Shown: positions 9,143-16,582 of the stretch, piece after piece
Layout: each line of letters begins with the position of its first letter
Numbering within the stretch: position 1 is the stretch's first letter
Assembly (NCBI RefSeq): GCF_018449725.1
Contig: NZ_JAAVVC010000013.1
Coordinates: 1 to 64,000, forward strand
Direction of reading: 5' to 3'
Source: Pseudomonas sp. dw_612
GTDB taxonomy: Bacteria; Pseudomonadota; Gammaproteobacteria; Pseudomonadales; Pseudomonadaceae
Length of the DNA stretch: 64,000 nt
Translations under genes and position numbers: made by a program
The notes under the pieces: model-generated
Told to the model about the DNA's origin: nothing
The model's input: the letters and a program-made list of their open reading frames with translations, nothing else
Databases searched by the model: none

Positions 9143-9481
9143 GTGGATACTCTGTTCACCAAGATCATCAACCGGGAAATCCCGGCCAAGATCATTTACG
9201 AGGACGACCAGGTACTGGCCTTCCACGACATCGCCCCACAGGCGCCGGTACATTTTCTGGTGATCCCGAAAAAACCGGTGCGTACCCTCAATGACCTGAC
9301 TGAAGACGACAAGACGCTGGCCGGGCATATCCTGTTCACCGCCCAACGCCTGGCGCTGGAGTTGGGCTGCGAAAAAGGTTTCCGCGTTGTCATGAATTGC
9401 AATGAAGAAGGTGGGCAGACTGTCTATCACATTCATATGCACGTGCTGGGTCAGCGCCAGATGCACTGGCCGCCGGGTTGA
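9143..9481 (+). CDS. HIT-family purine nucleoside phosphoramidase-like protein
   Basis: Small nucleotide-binding hydrolase of the histidine triad (Hint) branch; 112 residues. The triad is visible at the C-terminus as YHIHMHVLG. The start is taken as GTG at 9143 (VDTLFTKIINREIP), with GGAG 10 bp upstream. The in-frame ATG at 9101 would add 14 residues not typical of Hint proteins. In other bacteria Hint proteins hydrolyse adenosine phosphoramidates; the role in this strain is unknown. Confidence 0.92.
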   Translation: MDTLFTKIINREIPAKIIYEDDQVLAFHDIAPQAPVHFLVIPKKPVRTLNDLTEDDKTLAGHILFTAQRLALELGCEKGFRVVMNCNEEGGQTVYHIHMHVLGQRQMHWPPG

Positions 9482-9495
9482 TTCACCGCCCTACC

Positions 9496-9588
9496 CTGTA
9501 GGAGCAAGGCTTGCCCGCGAAATGCGCCGACGCGGTCATTCAGACAAACCGCGTTATCGTTCCTCGCGGGCAAGCCTCGCTCCTACAG
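9496..9588. repeat. REP-type palindrome (TAGGAGC variant)
   Basis: Imperfect inverted repeat with arms CTGTAGGAGCAAGGCTTGCC and its complement, between the HIT gene and coq7. It differs from the main family in this window, whose arms end in GTGGGAGC. Confidence 0.85.
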
Positions 9589-9672
9589 ATCGCGGCGCTC
9601 CAATGACCCAGCGCAAACCTTCCCCGGCCGATTCGGTTAAACTGGCCGCCGAGATTCCTCCCGGAGGTCAGC

Positions 9673-10320
9673 ATGACTACCCAACGTCACTACTCGCCGA
9701 TTGACCGTCTTCTGCTGCAAGCCGATGCCGCGATGCGTACCCTGCTGCCTTTCAGTGGCCAGCCGTACCGTCCGTCGCCAGCCATCGTGCAGCCTGAAAC
9801 GCAAATGAGCGACGAAGACACCCGGCACGTTGCCGGTCTGATGCGCATCAACCATACCGGCGAAGTCTGCGCCCAGGCGCTGTATCAGGGCCAGGCCCTG
9901 ACCGCCAAGCTGCCGCACGTGCGCGCCGCCATGGAACATGCCGCTGAAGAAGAAATCGATCACCTGGTGTGGTGCGAACAACGCATCCACCAGTTGGGCA
10001 GTCACACCAGCATTCTGAATCCGCTGTTTTATGGCATGTCGTTCGGGATTGGTGCTGTGGCCGGTCTGATCAGCGATAAGGTCAGCCTGGGATTTGTTGC
10101 GGCTACCGAGCATCAGGTGTGCAAACACCTGAACGAACACCTTGAGCAATTGCCGGCCGAGGATGAAAAATCCCGGGCGATTCTTGAGCAGATGCGTATT
10201 GATGAAGAACACCATGCGGAAAGCGCACTCGATGCTGGCGGTTTCCGCTTCCCGGCGCCGGTGAAGTTCGGGATGAGTTTGCTGGCCAAGGTGATGACCA
10301 AGAGTACTTATCGGATCTGA
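9673..10320 (+). CDS. coq7: 2-nonaprenyl-3-methyl-6-methoxy-1,4-benzoquinol hydroxylase
   Basis: Di-iron monooxygenase of ubiquinone biosynthesis (Coq7/UbiF-equivalent), membrane-associated. The 215-residue product shows the ferritin-like iron ligands: E in HTGEVCAQALY, the EEEIDHL helix, and DEEHHAESAL near the C-terminus. Start ATG 9673 follows the purine-rich GGAGGTCAGC. Bacteria use either this enzyme or the flavoprotein UbiF, and pseudomonads generally carry Coq7. It is a single gene followed by a REP and the terminator shared with speD. Confidence 0.95.
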   Translation: MTTQRHYSPIDRLLLQADAAMRTLLPFSGQPYRPSPAIVQPETQMSDEDTRHVAGLMRINHTGEVCAQALYQGQALTAKLPHVRAAMEHAAEEEIDHLVWCEQRIHQLGSHTSILNPLFYGMSFGIGAVAGLISDKVSLGFVAATEHQVCKHLNEHLEQLPAEDEKSRAILEQMRIDEEHHAESALDAGGFRFPAPVKFGMSLLAKVMTKSTYRI

Positions 10321-10344
10321 TTTCTCGATTGCCTGACCGGGCCT

Positions 10345-10418
10345 CTTCGCGAGCAAGCCCGCTCCCACATTGGACCTGTGTTCGCCGTTCTAATGTGGGA
10401 GCGGGCTTGCTCGCGAAG
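10345..10418. repeat. REP palindrome between coq7 and speD
   Basis: Inverted pair of the GCGAGCAAGCCCGCTCCCACA unit, arms facing inward around about 30 nt. Confidence 0.93.
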
Positions 10419-10450
10419 GCCATCGCACGGTTCATCAGGCAGACCACAAT

Positions 10451-10486
10451 AAAAAGGCGACTACCGTGAGGCAGTCGCCTTTTTTT
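10451..10486. terminator. bidirectional terminator between coq7 and speD
   Basis: AAAAAGGCGACT ... AGTCGCCTTTTTTT hairpin with A and T tracts on both sides, 14 bp from the speD stop. It serves speD on the minus strand and coq7 on the plus strand. Confidence 0.9.
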
Positions 10487-10499
10487 GTACTCGAAAACC

Positions 10500-11294
10500 T
10501 TAGGTCGGCATGTTGCGCGCGTAGAAGATTTCCAGCATTTCGTGTTTCACACGATCGGTCACCTGGGCACGTTGCTCAGTGGACAGGCTGCTGGTGGCGT
10601 CGCCGAACAGGTAGTTATCCAGTTCGAAATTCTTCAGCAGCATTTTGGTGTGGAACAGGTTTTCCTGGTACACGTTCACGTCAGTCATCTGGTAACTGTC
10701 GCGGGTGTCTCCGGAGAGGTAGTTCTGGATCGAATTGATCTCGTGGTCGATGAAGTGCTTTTTGCCTTCAACGTCACGGGTGAAACCGCGCACGCGATAA
10801 TCCACGGTCACGATGTCCGAATCGAACTGGTGAATCAGAAAGTTGAGCGCTTTTAGCGGTGAAATGACACCACACGTCGACACGTCGATGTCCACACGGA
10901 ATGTTGCGATACCGTCCACCGGATGGATTTCCGGGTAGGTGTGCACCGTGATGTGGCTCTTGTCGAGGTGGGCCAGAATAATCTCGGGCAACGGGCCCGG
11001 GGACTCTTCGATCTGGCTGGCGGTCGGGGTTACCGGCTCTTCAGAAATCAGAATCGTGACGCTGGCGCCCTGCGGATCATAATCCTGACTGGCAATGTTC
11101 AGGATGTTGGCACCAATGATATCGACAACTTCTGTGAGGATCTGCGTCAGGCGCTTCGCGTTGTACTCTTCATTGATGTACTCGACGTAAGCCTGCTGAT
11201 CTTGCGGGGTTTCCGCGTAGCAGATGTCATAGATGTTGAAGCTCAAGGTCTTTGTCAGGTTATTGAACCCGTGGAGCTTGAGTTTGCTTTTCAC
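10500..11294 (-). CDS. speD: S-adenosylmethionine decarboxylase proenzyme
   Basis: Pyruvoyl-dependent enzyme supplying the aminopropyl donor for spermidine synthesis. The 264-residue length and the self-cleavage site DKSHITVHTYPE (Lys-Ser bond; Ser becomes the pyruvoyl group) place it in the Gram-negative class typified by E. coli SpeD. The start is GTG at 11294 (VKSKLKLHGFNN), which gives the standard family N-terminus; the in-frame ATG further upstream would add 36 unrelated residues. A GTG start fits modest expression. Confidence 0.95.
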   Translation of the reverse strand: MKSKLKLHGFNNLTKTLSFNIYDICYAETPQDQQAYVEYINEEYNAKRLTQILTEVVDIIGANILNIASQDYDPQGASVTILISEEPVTPTASQIEESPGPLPEIILAHLDKSHITVHTYPEIHPVDGIATFRVDIDVSTCGVISPLKALNFLIHQFDSDIVTVDYRVRGFTRDVEGKKHFIDHEINSIQNYLSGDTRDSYQMTDVNVYQENLFHTKMLLKNFELDNYLFGDATSSLSTEQRAQVTDRVKHEMLEIFYARNMPT

Positions 11295-11534
11295 CGTTAA
11301 AAACTCTCTATGTATTGCGGCCCGGGCCGCGTGATCAAGCATGCCCGTCAGATGCGAACAACGCAGCTGCGTAGGACGGTTAACACCTCTTCGCGATGGC
11401 AATTTTGGTTATCTGTTCGGATGCATGGCCTGTCGGGTGACGGGCCACGCCCCTGAAAAAAAGTGGCGCTTTATGCAGACGTCAGCTATGGATCGCCAGA
11501 GTCTGCACTGCTTTTATGATAGTTGAATGTCGAA

Positions 11535-11963
11535 TCAACCGAGCTCGATGATCTCGTAGTCGTGGGTGATGGCCACGCCAGCCGCGCCGAGCATGATTGA
11601 GGCCGAGCAATACTTCTCGGCAGACAGTTCGATGGCGCGTTTGACCTGGGCTTCTTTCAGGCCACGGCCCTTGACCACGAAGTGCATGTGTATCTTGGTG
11701 AAAACCTTTGGATCTTCGGTCGCGCGCTCGGCTTCGAGGAAGGCTTCGCAGCTCTCGACGGCCTGGCGGGACTTCTTGAGGATGCTCACCACATCGAAAT
11801 TGCTGCAACCGCCTACCCCCAGCAGGAGCATTTCCATCGGGCGTACACCCAGGTTACGGCCACCGGCGTCCGGCGGACCGTCCATGACCACGACATGACC
11901 GCTACCGGATTCACCGAGGAACATGGCTTCACCAGCCCATTGGATGCGTGCCTTCATCGCCAA
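11535..11963 (-). CDS. OsmC/Ohr-family protein
   Basis: 142-residue OsmC-like protein, a thiol peroxidase fold acting on organic hydroperoxides. Both redox cysteines are present: one in GVGGCSNFDVV (about residue 53) and one in EKYCSASIML (about residue 119). It is the Pseudomonas homologue sitting between speD and vfr, probably the YhfA-type subgroup rather than OsmC proper, because the position next to the crp-like gene is conserved for yhfA in enterobacteria. It is divergent from vfr. Confidence 0.88.
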   Translation of the reverse strand: MAMKARIQWAGEAMFLGESGSGHVVVMDGPPDAGGRNLGVRPMEMLLLGVGGCSNFDVVSILKKSRQAVESCEAFLEAERATEDPKVFTKIHMHFVVKGRGLKEAQVKRAIELSAEKYCSASIMLGAAGVAITHDYEIIELG

Positions 11964-12091
11964 GACTCCACTGTATAAAAAAGGGTCGCCAGCTTAGCAC
12001 AAGGCCCCGCCAGGACAGCGCCTCGCCATCCTAGGACGGACGTGCCAGTCTCGTAGGTAAATTCTCAAATCTTGTAGGAATGTGTCTGTTA

Positions 12092-12124
12092 AGCTGGCGC
12101 CAATTCACTGGCGCTTAGCCAGCT
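12092..12124. promoter_or_regulatory. stem-loop in the vfr upstream region
   Basis: AGCTGGCGCCA - ATTCAC - TGGCGCTTAGCCAGCT folds as a 6-bp GCGCCA/TGGCGC stem extended by GCTG/CAGC after a TTAGC bulge. It lies 83 bp upstream of the vfr ATG, without a T tract, so it is more likely a leader structure or operator than a terminator. Confidence 0.45.
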
Positions 12125-12206
12125 ATGAAGCGAATGCAAAAATCGCAGGCTTCACCCGCTCCTACAAAAAAACCAAAACACCGTGCAGTCTTTTCGGGAT
12201 ACAACC

Positions 12207-12851
12207 ATGGTTGCTATTACCCCCACACCCAAAATCAAGAACCTCGACAAACTGTTGATGCATTGCCAGCGCCGTCGTTATGCGGCCAAGAGCAACATCA
12301 TCTGTGCCGGCGACCGCTCGGACACGCTGTTCTTCATCATTAAAGGCTCGGTCACCATCCTGATCGAGGACGACGACGGCCGCGAGATGATCATCTCGTA
12401 CCTGAACGCCGGGGACTTCTTCGGTGAGCTCGGGTTATTTGAACAGGCCGGCCTGGAACAGGAGCGCAGTGCCTGGGTGCGCGCCAAGGTCGAATGCGAA
12501 GTGGCGGAAATCAGCTACGCGAAGTTCCGCGAACTGTCCCAGCAAGATCCAGACATTCTTTACGTACTCAGCGGACAAATCGCACAGCGTCTGCGCAATA
12601 CCACGCGCAAGGTCGGCGACCTCGCATTCTTTGATGTGACCGGTCGTGTCGCCCGCTGCCTGCTGGAATTGTGCAAGCAGCCCGACGCCATGACCCACCC
12701 GGACGGCATGCAGATCAAGGTGACCCGTCAGGAAATCGGGCGGATTGTCGGGTGTTCCCGGGAGATGGTCGGCCGCGTGCTCAAGGATCTTGAGGAGCGC
12801 AACCTGGTGGATGTCAAAGGCAAGACCATGGTGGTCTTCGGCACGCGCTAA
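12207..12851 (+). CDS. vfr: cAMP-activated global regulator Vfr (CRP family)
   Basis: CRP-family transcription factor, 214 residues. It has a cyclic-nucleotide-binding domain at about 10-125 (GDFFGELGLFE and RSAWVRAKVECEVAEI include the Arg-Ser pair that binds cAMP phosphate), then a helix-turn-helix TRQEIGRIVGCSREMVGRVL at about 173-192. ATG at 12207 (MVAITPTP) matches the known Vfr N-terminus; the longer frame from 12183 does not. Vfr controls virulence and secretion in P. aeruginosa, while its regulon in fluorescent pseudomonads is smaller. The stop overlaps that of the convergent lipoate ligase-like gene by 3 bp. Confidence 0.95.
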   Translation: MVAITPTPKIKNLDKLLMHCQRRRYAAKSNIICAGDRSDTLFFIIKGSVTILIEDDDGREMIISYLNAGDFFGELGLFEQAGLEQERSAWVRAKVECEVAEISYAKFRELSQQDPDILYVLSGQIAQRLRNTTRKVGDLAFFDVTGRVARCLLELCKQPDAMTHPDGMQIKVTRQEIGRIVGCSREMVGRVLKDLEERNLVDVKGKTMVVFGTR

Positions 12852-13549
12852 ACCTCGTACATCTCCGCCAGCAACTGGCGGTACAGCGCGTCGAGGCGTT
12901 CCAGTGCATCAGGCGCGGCAAATTTTTCATGCAGGGCGATGTGGCTTTCGGCGCGAACCCGCTGCTCCAGGCCACACGCCTCATTGAAGCGGTTGACCGC
13001 CGCCACCATCGATTCCCGCTCGTTATCCAGCAGCAATGCGCCGTGCACCAACCCGACCGGGCGCGTGCCGCTCTTGCTCTGACGCCAGCGTTGGGCAGTG
13101 CCGACCATTTTTCGACCGTCGAGGTTGACGTTGAAACGGCCATCGCAGAACGCGCCTTCAACTTCGCCCAGAGATGACGTGCCACCGAGTTCATCCAGCA
13201 ACTGACAAATCGGATCGCAGAGTCGGCGATAGGCGGTTTCGATCCGGTTCTGGTCGCCTTCGCTGCGGGGTGGCGCGTAGACCAGTGCGATGTTGATGGT
13301 CGAGGATGATTGCGGGACCGGTTCGCCGCCGGTTTCGCGCAGCAGTACTGGCCAACCAGCGGCAGCGGAGACTTCGCAGGCGGATTCGAATTGTGGCAGG
13401 CGATTCAAGCGGCGTGGCATGACCAGTGCTCGGTCGTTGGGTTGCCAGAACAGCAGGCTGAATTCTGAGTCGCCGGTGCAGACGGAGGCCAGCAGGTCCT
13501 GTTCGGCGAGGAGGCCGGCTTCGGTGGTCAGAATGGTCGGCTGGAACAT
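12848..13549 (-). CDS. lipoate/biotin protein ligase-family protein
   Basis: 233-residue BPL/LplA-fold protein. Recognisable pieces are RLNRLPQFESA, the ligand-binding loop RETGGEPVPQSSSTINIALVY (variant of the LplA RRTGGGAVYHD loop) and KMVGTAQRWR...VHGALLLD, where the Lys in the GRKMVGTAQ context corresponds to the catalytic lysine. The altered loop (EPVPQ in place of GAVYH) suggests an octanoyl/lipoyl transferase or specialised ligase rather than canonical LplA. GGAG sits 8 bp before the ATG. It is convergent with vfr, and the two genes end on overlapping stop codons. Confidence 0.82.
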   Translation of the reverse strand: MFQPTILTTEAGLLAEQDLLASVCTGDSEFSLLFWQPNDRALVMPRRLNRLPQFESACEVSAAAGWPVLLRETGGEPVPQSSSTINIALVYAPPRSEGDQNRIETAYRRLCDPICQLLDELGGTSSLGEVEGAFCDGRFNVNLDGRKMVGTAQRWRQSKSGTRPVGLVHGALLLDNERESMVAAVNRFNEACGLEQRVRAESHIALHEKFAAPDALERLDALYRQLLAEMYEV

Positions 13550-13590
13550 GAGCTACTCCGCAAGACATAAAATCTTTGGGGGTTTTGAGT

Positions 13591-13664
13591 GCCCCTTCGC
13601 GAGCAAGCCCGCTCCCACAAGGGGAACGCATTCCAATGTGGGAGCGGGCTTGCTCGCGAAGGGC
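13591..13664. repeat. REP palindrome upstream of trpC end
   Basis: Two inward-facing copies of the CTTCGCGAGCAAGCCCGCTC unit, in the gap between the lipoate ligase-like gene and the 3' end of trpC. Confidence 0.93.
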
Positions 13665-13688
13665 GCACCGCGGTTGATCGGTCTGCAC

Positions 13689-14525
13689 TCAGTCGAGTGT
13701 GGAGCCACTCACCGCCGAACCACGCTCAGGGAAGAACAACCGCTGCAGTTCAGTCCCAGGGCTTTCGGCACGCATAAAGGCTTCGCCGACCAAGAACGCG
13801 TACACGTCGCTGATTTCCATCAGCTCGACATCGGCCCGGTTGAAAATTCCGCTCTCGGTAATCACCAGGCGATCACGAGGAATGCGCGGCAACAGGTCGA
13901 GGGTGGTTTCCAGGTTGACGTCGAAGGTGTGCAGGTTGCGGTTGTTCACGCCGACCAGCGGCGTGTCGAGGGTTTTCAAGGCCCGCTCCAACTCGTCGCC
14001 GTCGTGAACTTCCACCAGTACATCGAGGCCGACGCTTTTGGCCACCGCCGCCAACTCGGCCATTTTCACGTCGTCCAGGGCGGAGACGATCAACAGCACG
14101 CAGTCAGCGCCCAGGGCCCGGGCTTCAACGATCTGGTACGGGTCGATCATGAAATCCTTGCGGATCACCGGCAACTTGCACGCCGCACGCGCCTGTTGCA
14201 GATACGCATCGGCGCCCTGGAAATAATCGATATCGGTCAGAACCGACAGGCACGTGGCGCCGCCCTTCTCGTAGCTCCTTGCGATGTCGGCAGGAACGAA
14301 GTTCTCGCGGATCACGCCTTTGCTCGGAGAAGCTTTCTTGATCTCGGCAATCACCGCCGGCTGCTTGAGCTTGGCCTGGGCGATCAGTGCCTTGGCGAAA
14401 CCACGGGGAGCATCGGCTGCCTTGGCCAGGCTTTCCAGCTCGGCCAGGCTGACACGGGCGCTACGCTCGGCAACTTCCTGGACCTTGCGGGCCAGAATGT
14501 TTTCCAGAACCGTCGGTACACTCAT
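13689..14525 (-). CDS. trpC: indole-3-glycerol phosphate synthase
   Basis: Converts CdRP to indole-3-glycerol phosphate, the fourth step of tryptophan synthesis. The 278-residue TIM-barrel protein shows VIAEIKKASPSKGVIRE (residues 56-72, substrate phosphate and catalytic Lys), VIRKDFMIDPYQI, and the C-terminal VITESGIFNRAD. It is a stand-alone TrpC, not fused to TrpF, as in other pseudomonads. It is the last gene of trpGDC; its ATG overlaps the trpD stop by 4 bp, so the two are translationally coupled. Confidence 0.97.
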   Translation of the reverse strand: MSVPTVLENILARKVQEVAERSARVSLAELESLAKAADAPRGFAKALIAQAKLKQPAVIAEIKKASPSKGVIRENFVPADIARSYEKGGATCLSVLTDIDYFQGADAYLQQARAACKLPVIRKDFMIDPYQIVEARALGADCVLLIVSALDDVKMAELAAVAKSVGLDVLVEVHDGDELERALKTLDTPLVGVNNRNLHTFDVNLETTLDLLPRIPRDRLVITESGIFNRADVELMEISDVYAFLVGEAFMRAESPGTELQRLFFPERGSAVSGSTLD

Positions 14526-15571
14526 CCCTCATTCTCCACTCGAAATACCGCGGTAAACGCACCCAACTCCTCGAGTTTCTCCCGAGCGAGGCCGGTGTGC
14601 AGCGCGTCGTGCGCCAGGGCAACGCCCTCTTTCAAACTTGTTGCGTGGTCAGCGGCATACAGCGCGGCACCGGCATTGAGCACAATCATCTCGGCGGCTT
14701 TCTGGCCGTTCTCGGTCTTGCGCTTGCCCAGGGCATCGCGAATCAGTTCGAGGGACGCGGCCGGGCTGTCGACCGCAAGGCCATGCAGGCTCTGGCTCTT
14801 CATGCCCAGGTCTTCCGGCTCAACCCAATATTCAGTGATCTGGTCGTTCTTCAGTTCCGCGACAAACGTTGGCGCGGCCAGGCTGAATTCGTCCAGGCCA
14901 TCCTTCGAGTGCACCACCAACACATGTTTACTGCCCAGACGTTGCAAGACTTCGGCCAATGGCCGGCACAACGCCGGGTTGAACACGCCCACCACCTGAT
15001 GTTTCACGCCGGCCGGATTCGTAAGCGGGCCGAGCATGTTGAACAGGGTGCGCAGGCCAAGATCCTTGCGCGGACCGGCGGCGTACTTCATCGCACTGTG
15101 GTGAGTTTGGGCAAACATGAAACCGATGCCGACGTTGTCGATGCAGCGTGCCACCTGGATCGGCGTCAGGTTCAGGTAGATCCCGGCCGCCTCCAGCAAG
15201 TCAGCACTGCCGCTTTTGCCCGAGACGGCACGGTTACCGTGCTTGGCCACCGTGCAACCGGCCGCCGCGACCACGAAGGAAGAAGCGGTGGACACGTTGA
15301 AAATATTTGCACCGTCACCGCCGGTGCCGACGACATCGACGACGCCGTCGAGGGTCTTGAGTTCGACCTTGTCCGCCAGCTCGCGCATGACCGACACCGC
15401 GCCAACGATTTCGTCGATGCTTTCGCTCTTCATGCGCATGGCCATCATGAACGCGCCGATCTGCGCGTCCGTGCATTGCCCGGTCATGATTTCGCGCATG
15501 ACATCGCGCATTTCATCGGTGCTGAGGTCGAGGTGATCGACGATACGGCTCAGGGCTGTCTTGATGTTCAT
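14522..15571 (-). CDS. trpD: anthranilate phosphoribosyltransferase
   Basis: Joins anthranilate to PRPP. The 349-residue product has the PRPP-binding GTGGDGANIFNVSTASSFV (residues 82-100), KHGNRAVSGKSGSADLLEAAG and the helical N-terminal domain typical of class IV phosphoribosyltransferases. It is separate from the glutamine amidotransferase TrpG, unlike the fused enterobacterial enzyme. It is the middle gene of trpGDC, starting 9 bp after trpG and overlapping trpC by 4 bp. Confidence 0.97.
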   Translation of the reverse strand: MNIKTALSRIVDHLDLSTDEMRDVMREIMTGQCTDAQIGAFMMAMRMKSESIDEIVGAVSVMRELADKVELKTLDGVVDVVGTGGDGANIFNVSTASSFVVAAAGCTVAKHGNRAVSGKSGSADLLEAAGIYLNLTPIQVARCIDNVGIGFMFAQTHHSAMKYAAGPRKDLGLRTLFNMLGPLTNPAGVKHQVVGVFNPALCRPLAEVLQRLGSKHVLVVHSKDGLDEFSLAAPTFVAELKNDQITEYWVEPEDLGMKSQSLHGLAVDSPAASLELIRDALGKRKTENGQKAAEMIVLNAGAALYAADHATSLKEGVALAHDALHTGLAREKLEELGAFTAVFRVENEG

Positions 15572-15580
15572 GAAAAGTCC

Positions 15581-16174
15581 TTAGCGCGTGCCGCCGGTTT
15601 GTTTGAGGAAGTTGGCGAACAGTTCGTGGCCCTGCTCGGTGAGGATCGATTCAGGGTGAAATTGCACCCCCTCGATGTTCAGCGTCTTGTGGCGCAGCCC
15701 CATGATTTCATCGACCGAGCCGTCTTCGAGCTGGGTCCAGGCGGTCAGCTCCAGACAGTCAGGCAGGGTTTCGCGCTTGACGATCAGCGAGTGGTAACGG
15801 GTGACGATCAACGGCCGGTTCAGCCCTTCGAAAACACCCTTGTCCTCGTGGAATACCGGACTAGTCTTACCGTGCATGACCTGACGGGCGCGCACCACGT
15901 CACCGCCAAAGGCCTGGCCGATGGACTGGTGACCGAGGCAAACGCCGAGGATCGGCAGTTTGCCGGCGAAGTGCTTGATCGCTTCGATGGAGATGCCGGC
16001 TTCGGTCGGCGTGCAAGGACCGGGGGACACAACGATGCGCTCAGGGTTGAGGGCTTCGATTTCGGCAATGGTGAGTTCATCGTTGCGCACAACTTTAACC
16101 TGGGAGCCAAGCTCACCGAGGTACTGCACAACGTTGTAGGTAAAAGAGTCGTAGTTATCGATCATCAGCAACAT
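15581..16174 (-). CDS. trpG: anthranilate synthase glutamine amidotransferase component
   Basis: Class I glutamine amidotransferase that hands ammonia to TrpE. The 197-residue product has the nucleophile Cys in GVCLGHQSIGQAF (about residue 79) and the His/Glu pair in VQFHPESIL (about residues 170-172). Proteins of this type also serve PabB in folate synthesis. It is the first gene of trpGDC, with a 165-nt leader downstream of a Trp-rich leader peptide at 16339-16425. Confidence 0.96.
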   Translation of the reverse strand: MLLMIDNYDSFTYNVVQYLGELGSQVKVVRNDELTIAEIEALNPERIVVSPGPCTPTEAGISIEAIKHFAGKLPILGVCLGHQSIGQAFGGDVVRARQVMHGKTSPVFHEDKGVFEGLNRPLIVTRYHSLIVKRETLPDCLELTAWTQLEDGSVDEIMGLRHKTLNIEGVQFHPESILTEQGHELFANFLKQTGGTR

Positions 16175-16242
16175 GGCGATGGAAACCTCTTGAATTCACT
16201 GACTTTTAAGACAGCCTTCGAATGATGACCCGCAGTGTGCTG

Positions 16243-16329
16243 CGCTTTGTCAGGTGCTGGAGTGGCGCCAGCAAAGCGGCATTTCATACAGGTAAAGAAG
16301 GCAAAACGGTACAGGTCCGGCGAGGCCGG
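16243..16329 (-). promoter_or_regulatory. folded leader between the trp leader peptide and trpG
   Basis: Reading toward trpG, a compact GC hairpin (CCGGC-CTC-GCCGG, 16317-16329) starts about 10 nt after the leader-peptide stop. A larger stem-loop follows at 16243-16278 (CGCTTT/AAAGCG outer and GCTGG/CCAGC inner). These fit alternative attenuator structures, but no stem is followed by a long U run, so which one terminates is not evident. Confidence 0.5.
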
Positions 16330-16338
16330 CAAAAGAAT

Positions 16339-16425
16339 TCAGGCGCGCCAACGCCAGCGGGCGTGTGCCTTGATGACTTGATCCAGGAGTTTGCTGATGA
16401 TCAACACGGGAAAGGTCTCATTCAT
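16339..16425 (-). CDS. Trp-containing leader peptide of trpGDC
   Basis: Short open frame of 28 codons ending ARWRWRA, with two UGG Trp codons separated by one Arg codon three codons before the stop. Its last 12 residues (VIKAHARWRWRA) nearly repeat the C-terminus of gph (VIKALARWRWRA), which sits directly upstream of trpE. The DNA is identical over the final 24 nt. A leader with tandem Trp codons 5' of a trp operon is the classical attenuation arrangement, and attenuation of both trpE and trpGDC has been reported in P. putida. The ATG at 16425 lacks a strong ribosome site (AAGAC only), so the exact start is uncertain. It is too short for usual gene calling. Confidence 0.7.
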   Translation of the reverse strand: MNETFPVLIISKLLDQVIKAHARWRWRA

Positions 16426-16582
16426 ACGTCTTGGCACAGTAACTTAGCTGGGCAGAGCGTGCAATATGGCGCGCGCGAAGGCTGGCGAAACAAATGAAGG
16501 CTTCACGACAGATGGCAAAAGGCCGGAAGTTTTTGGTACTGTCGTTTTGTTCTCTACAACAATAAATAAAACGGACTTGCAC

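Noticed and set aside
11341..11534. Possible small gene between speD and the OsmC gene
   Set aside because: The 61-codon frame has no ribosome site and overlaps the probable promoter region of speD.
13290..14999. 569-codon plus-strand frame over trpC/trpD
   Set aside because: It crosses a REP and two real genes on the other strand and shows no family character.
16222..16497. 91-codon plus-strand frame in the trpG-estP gap
   Set aside because: Antisense to the Trp leader peptide; no ribosome site or recognisable domain.
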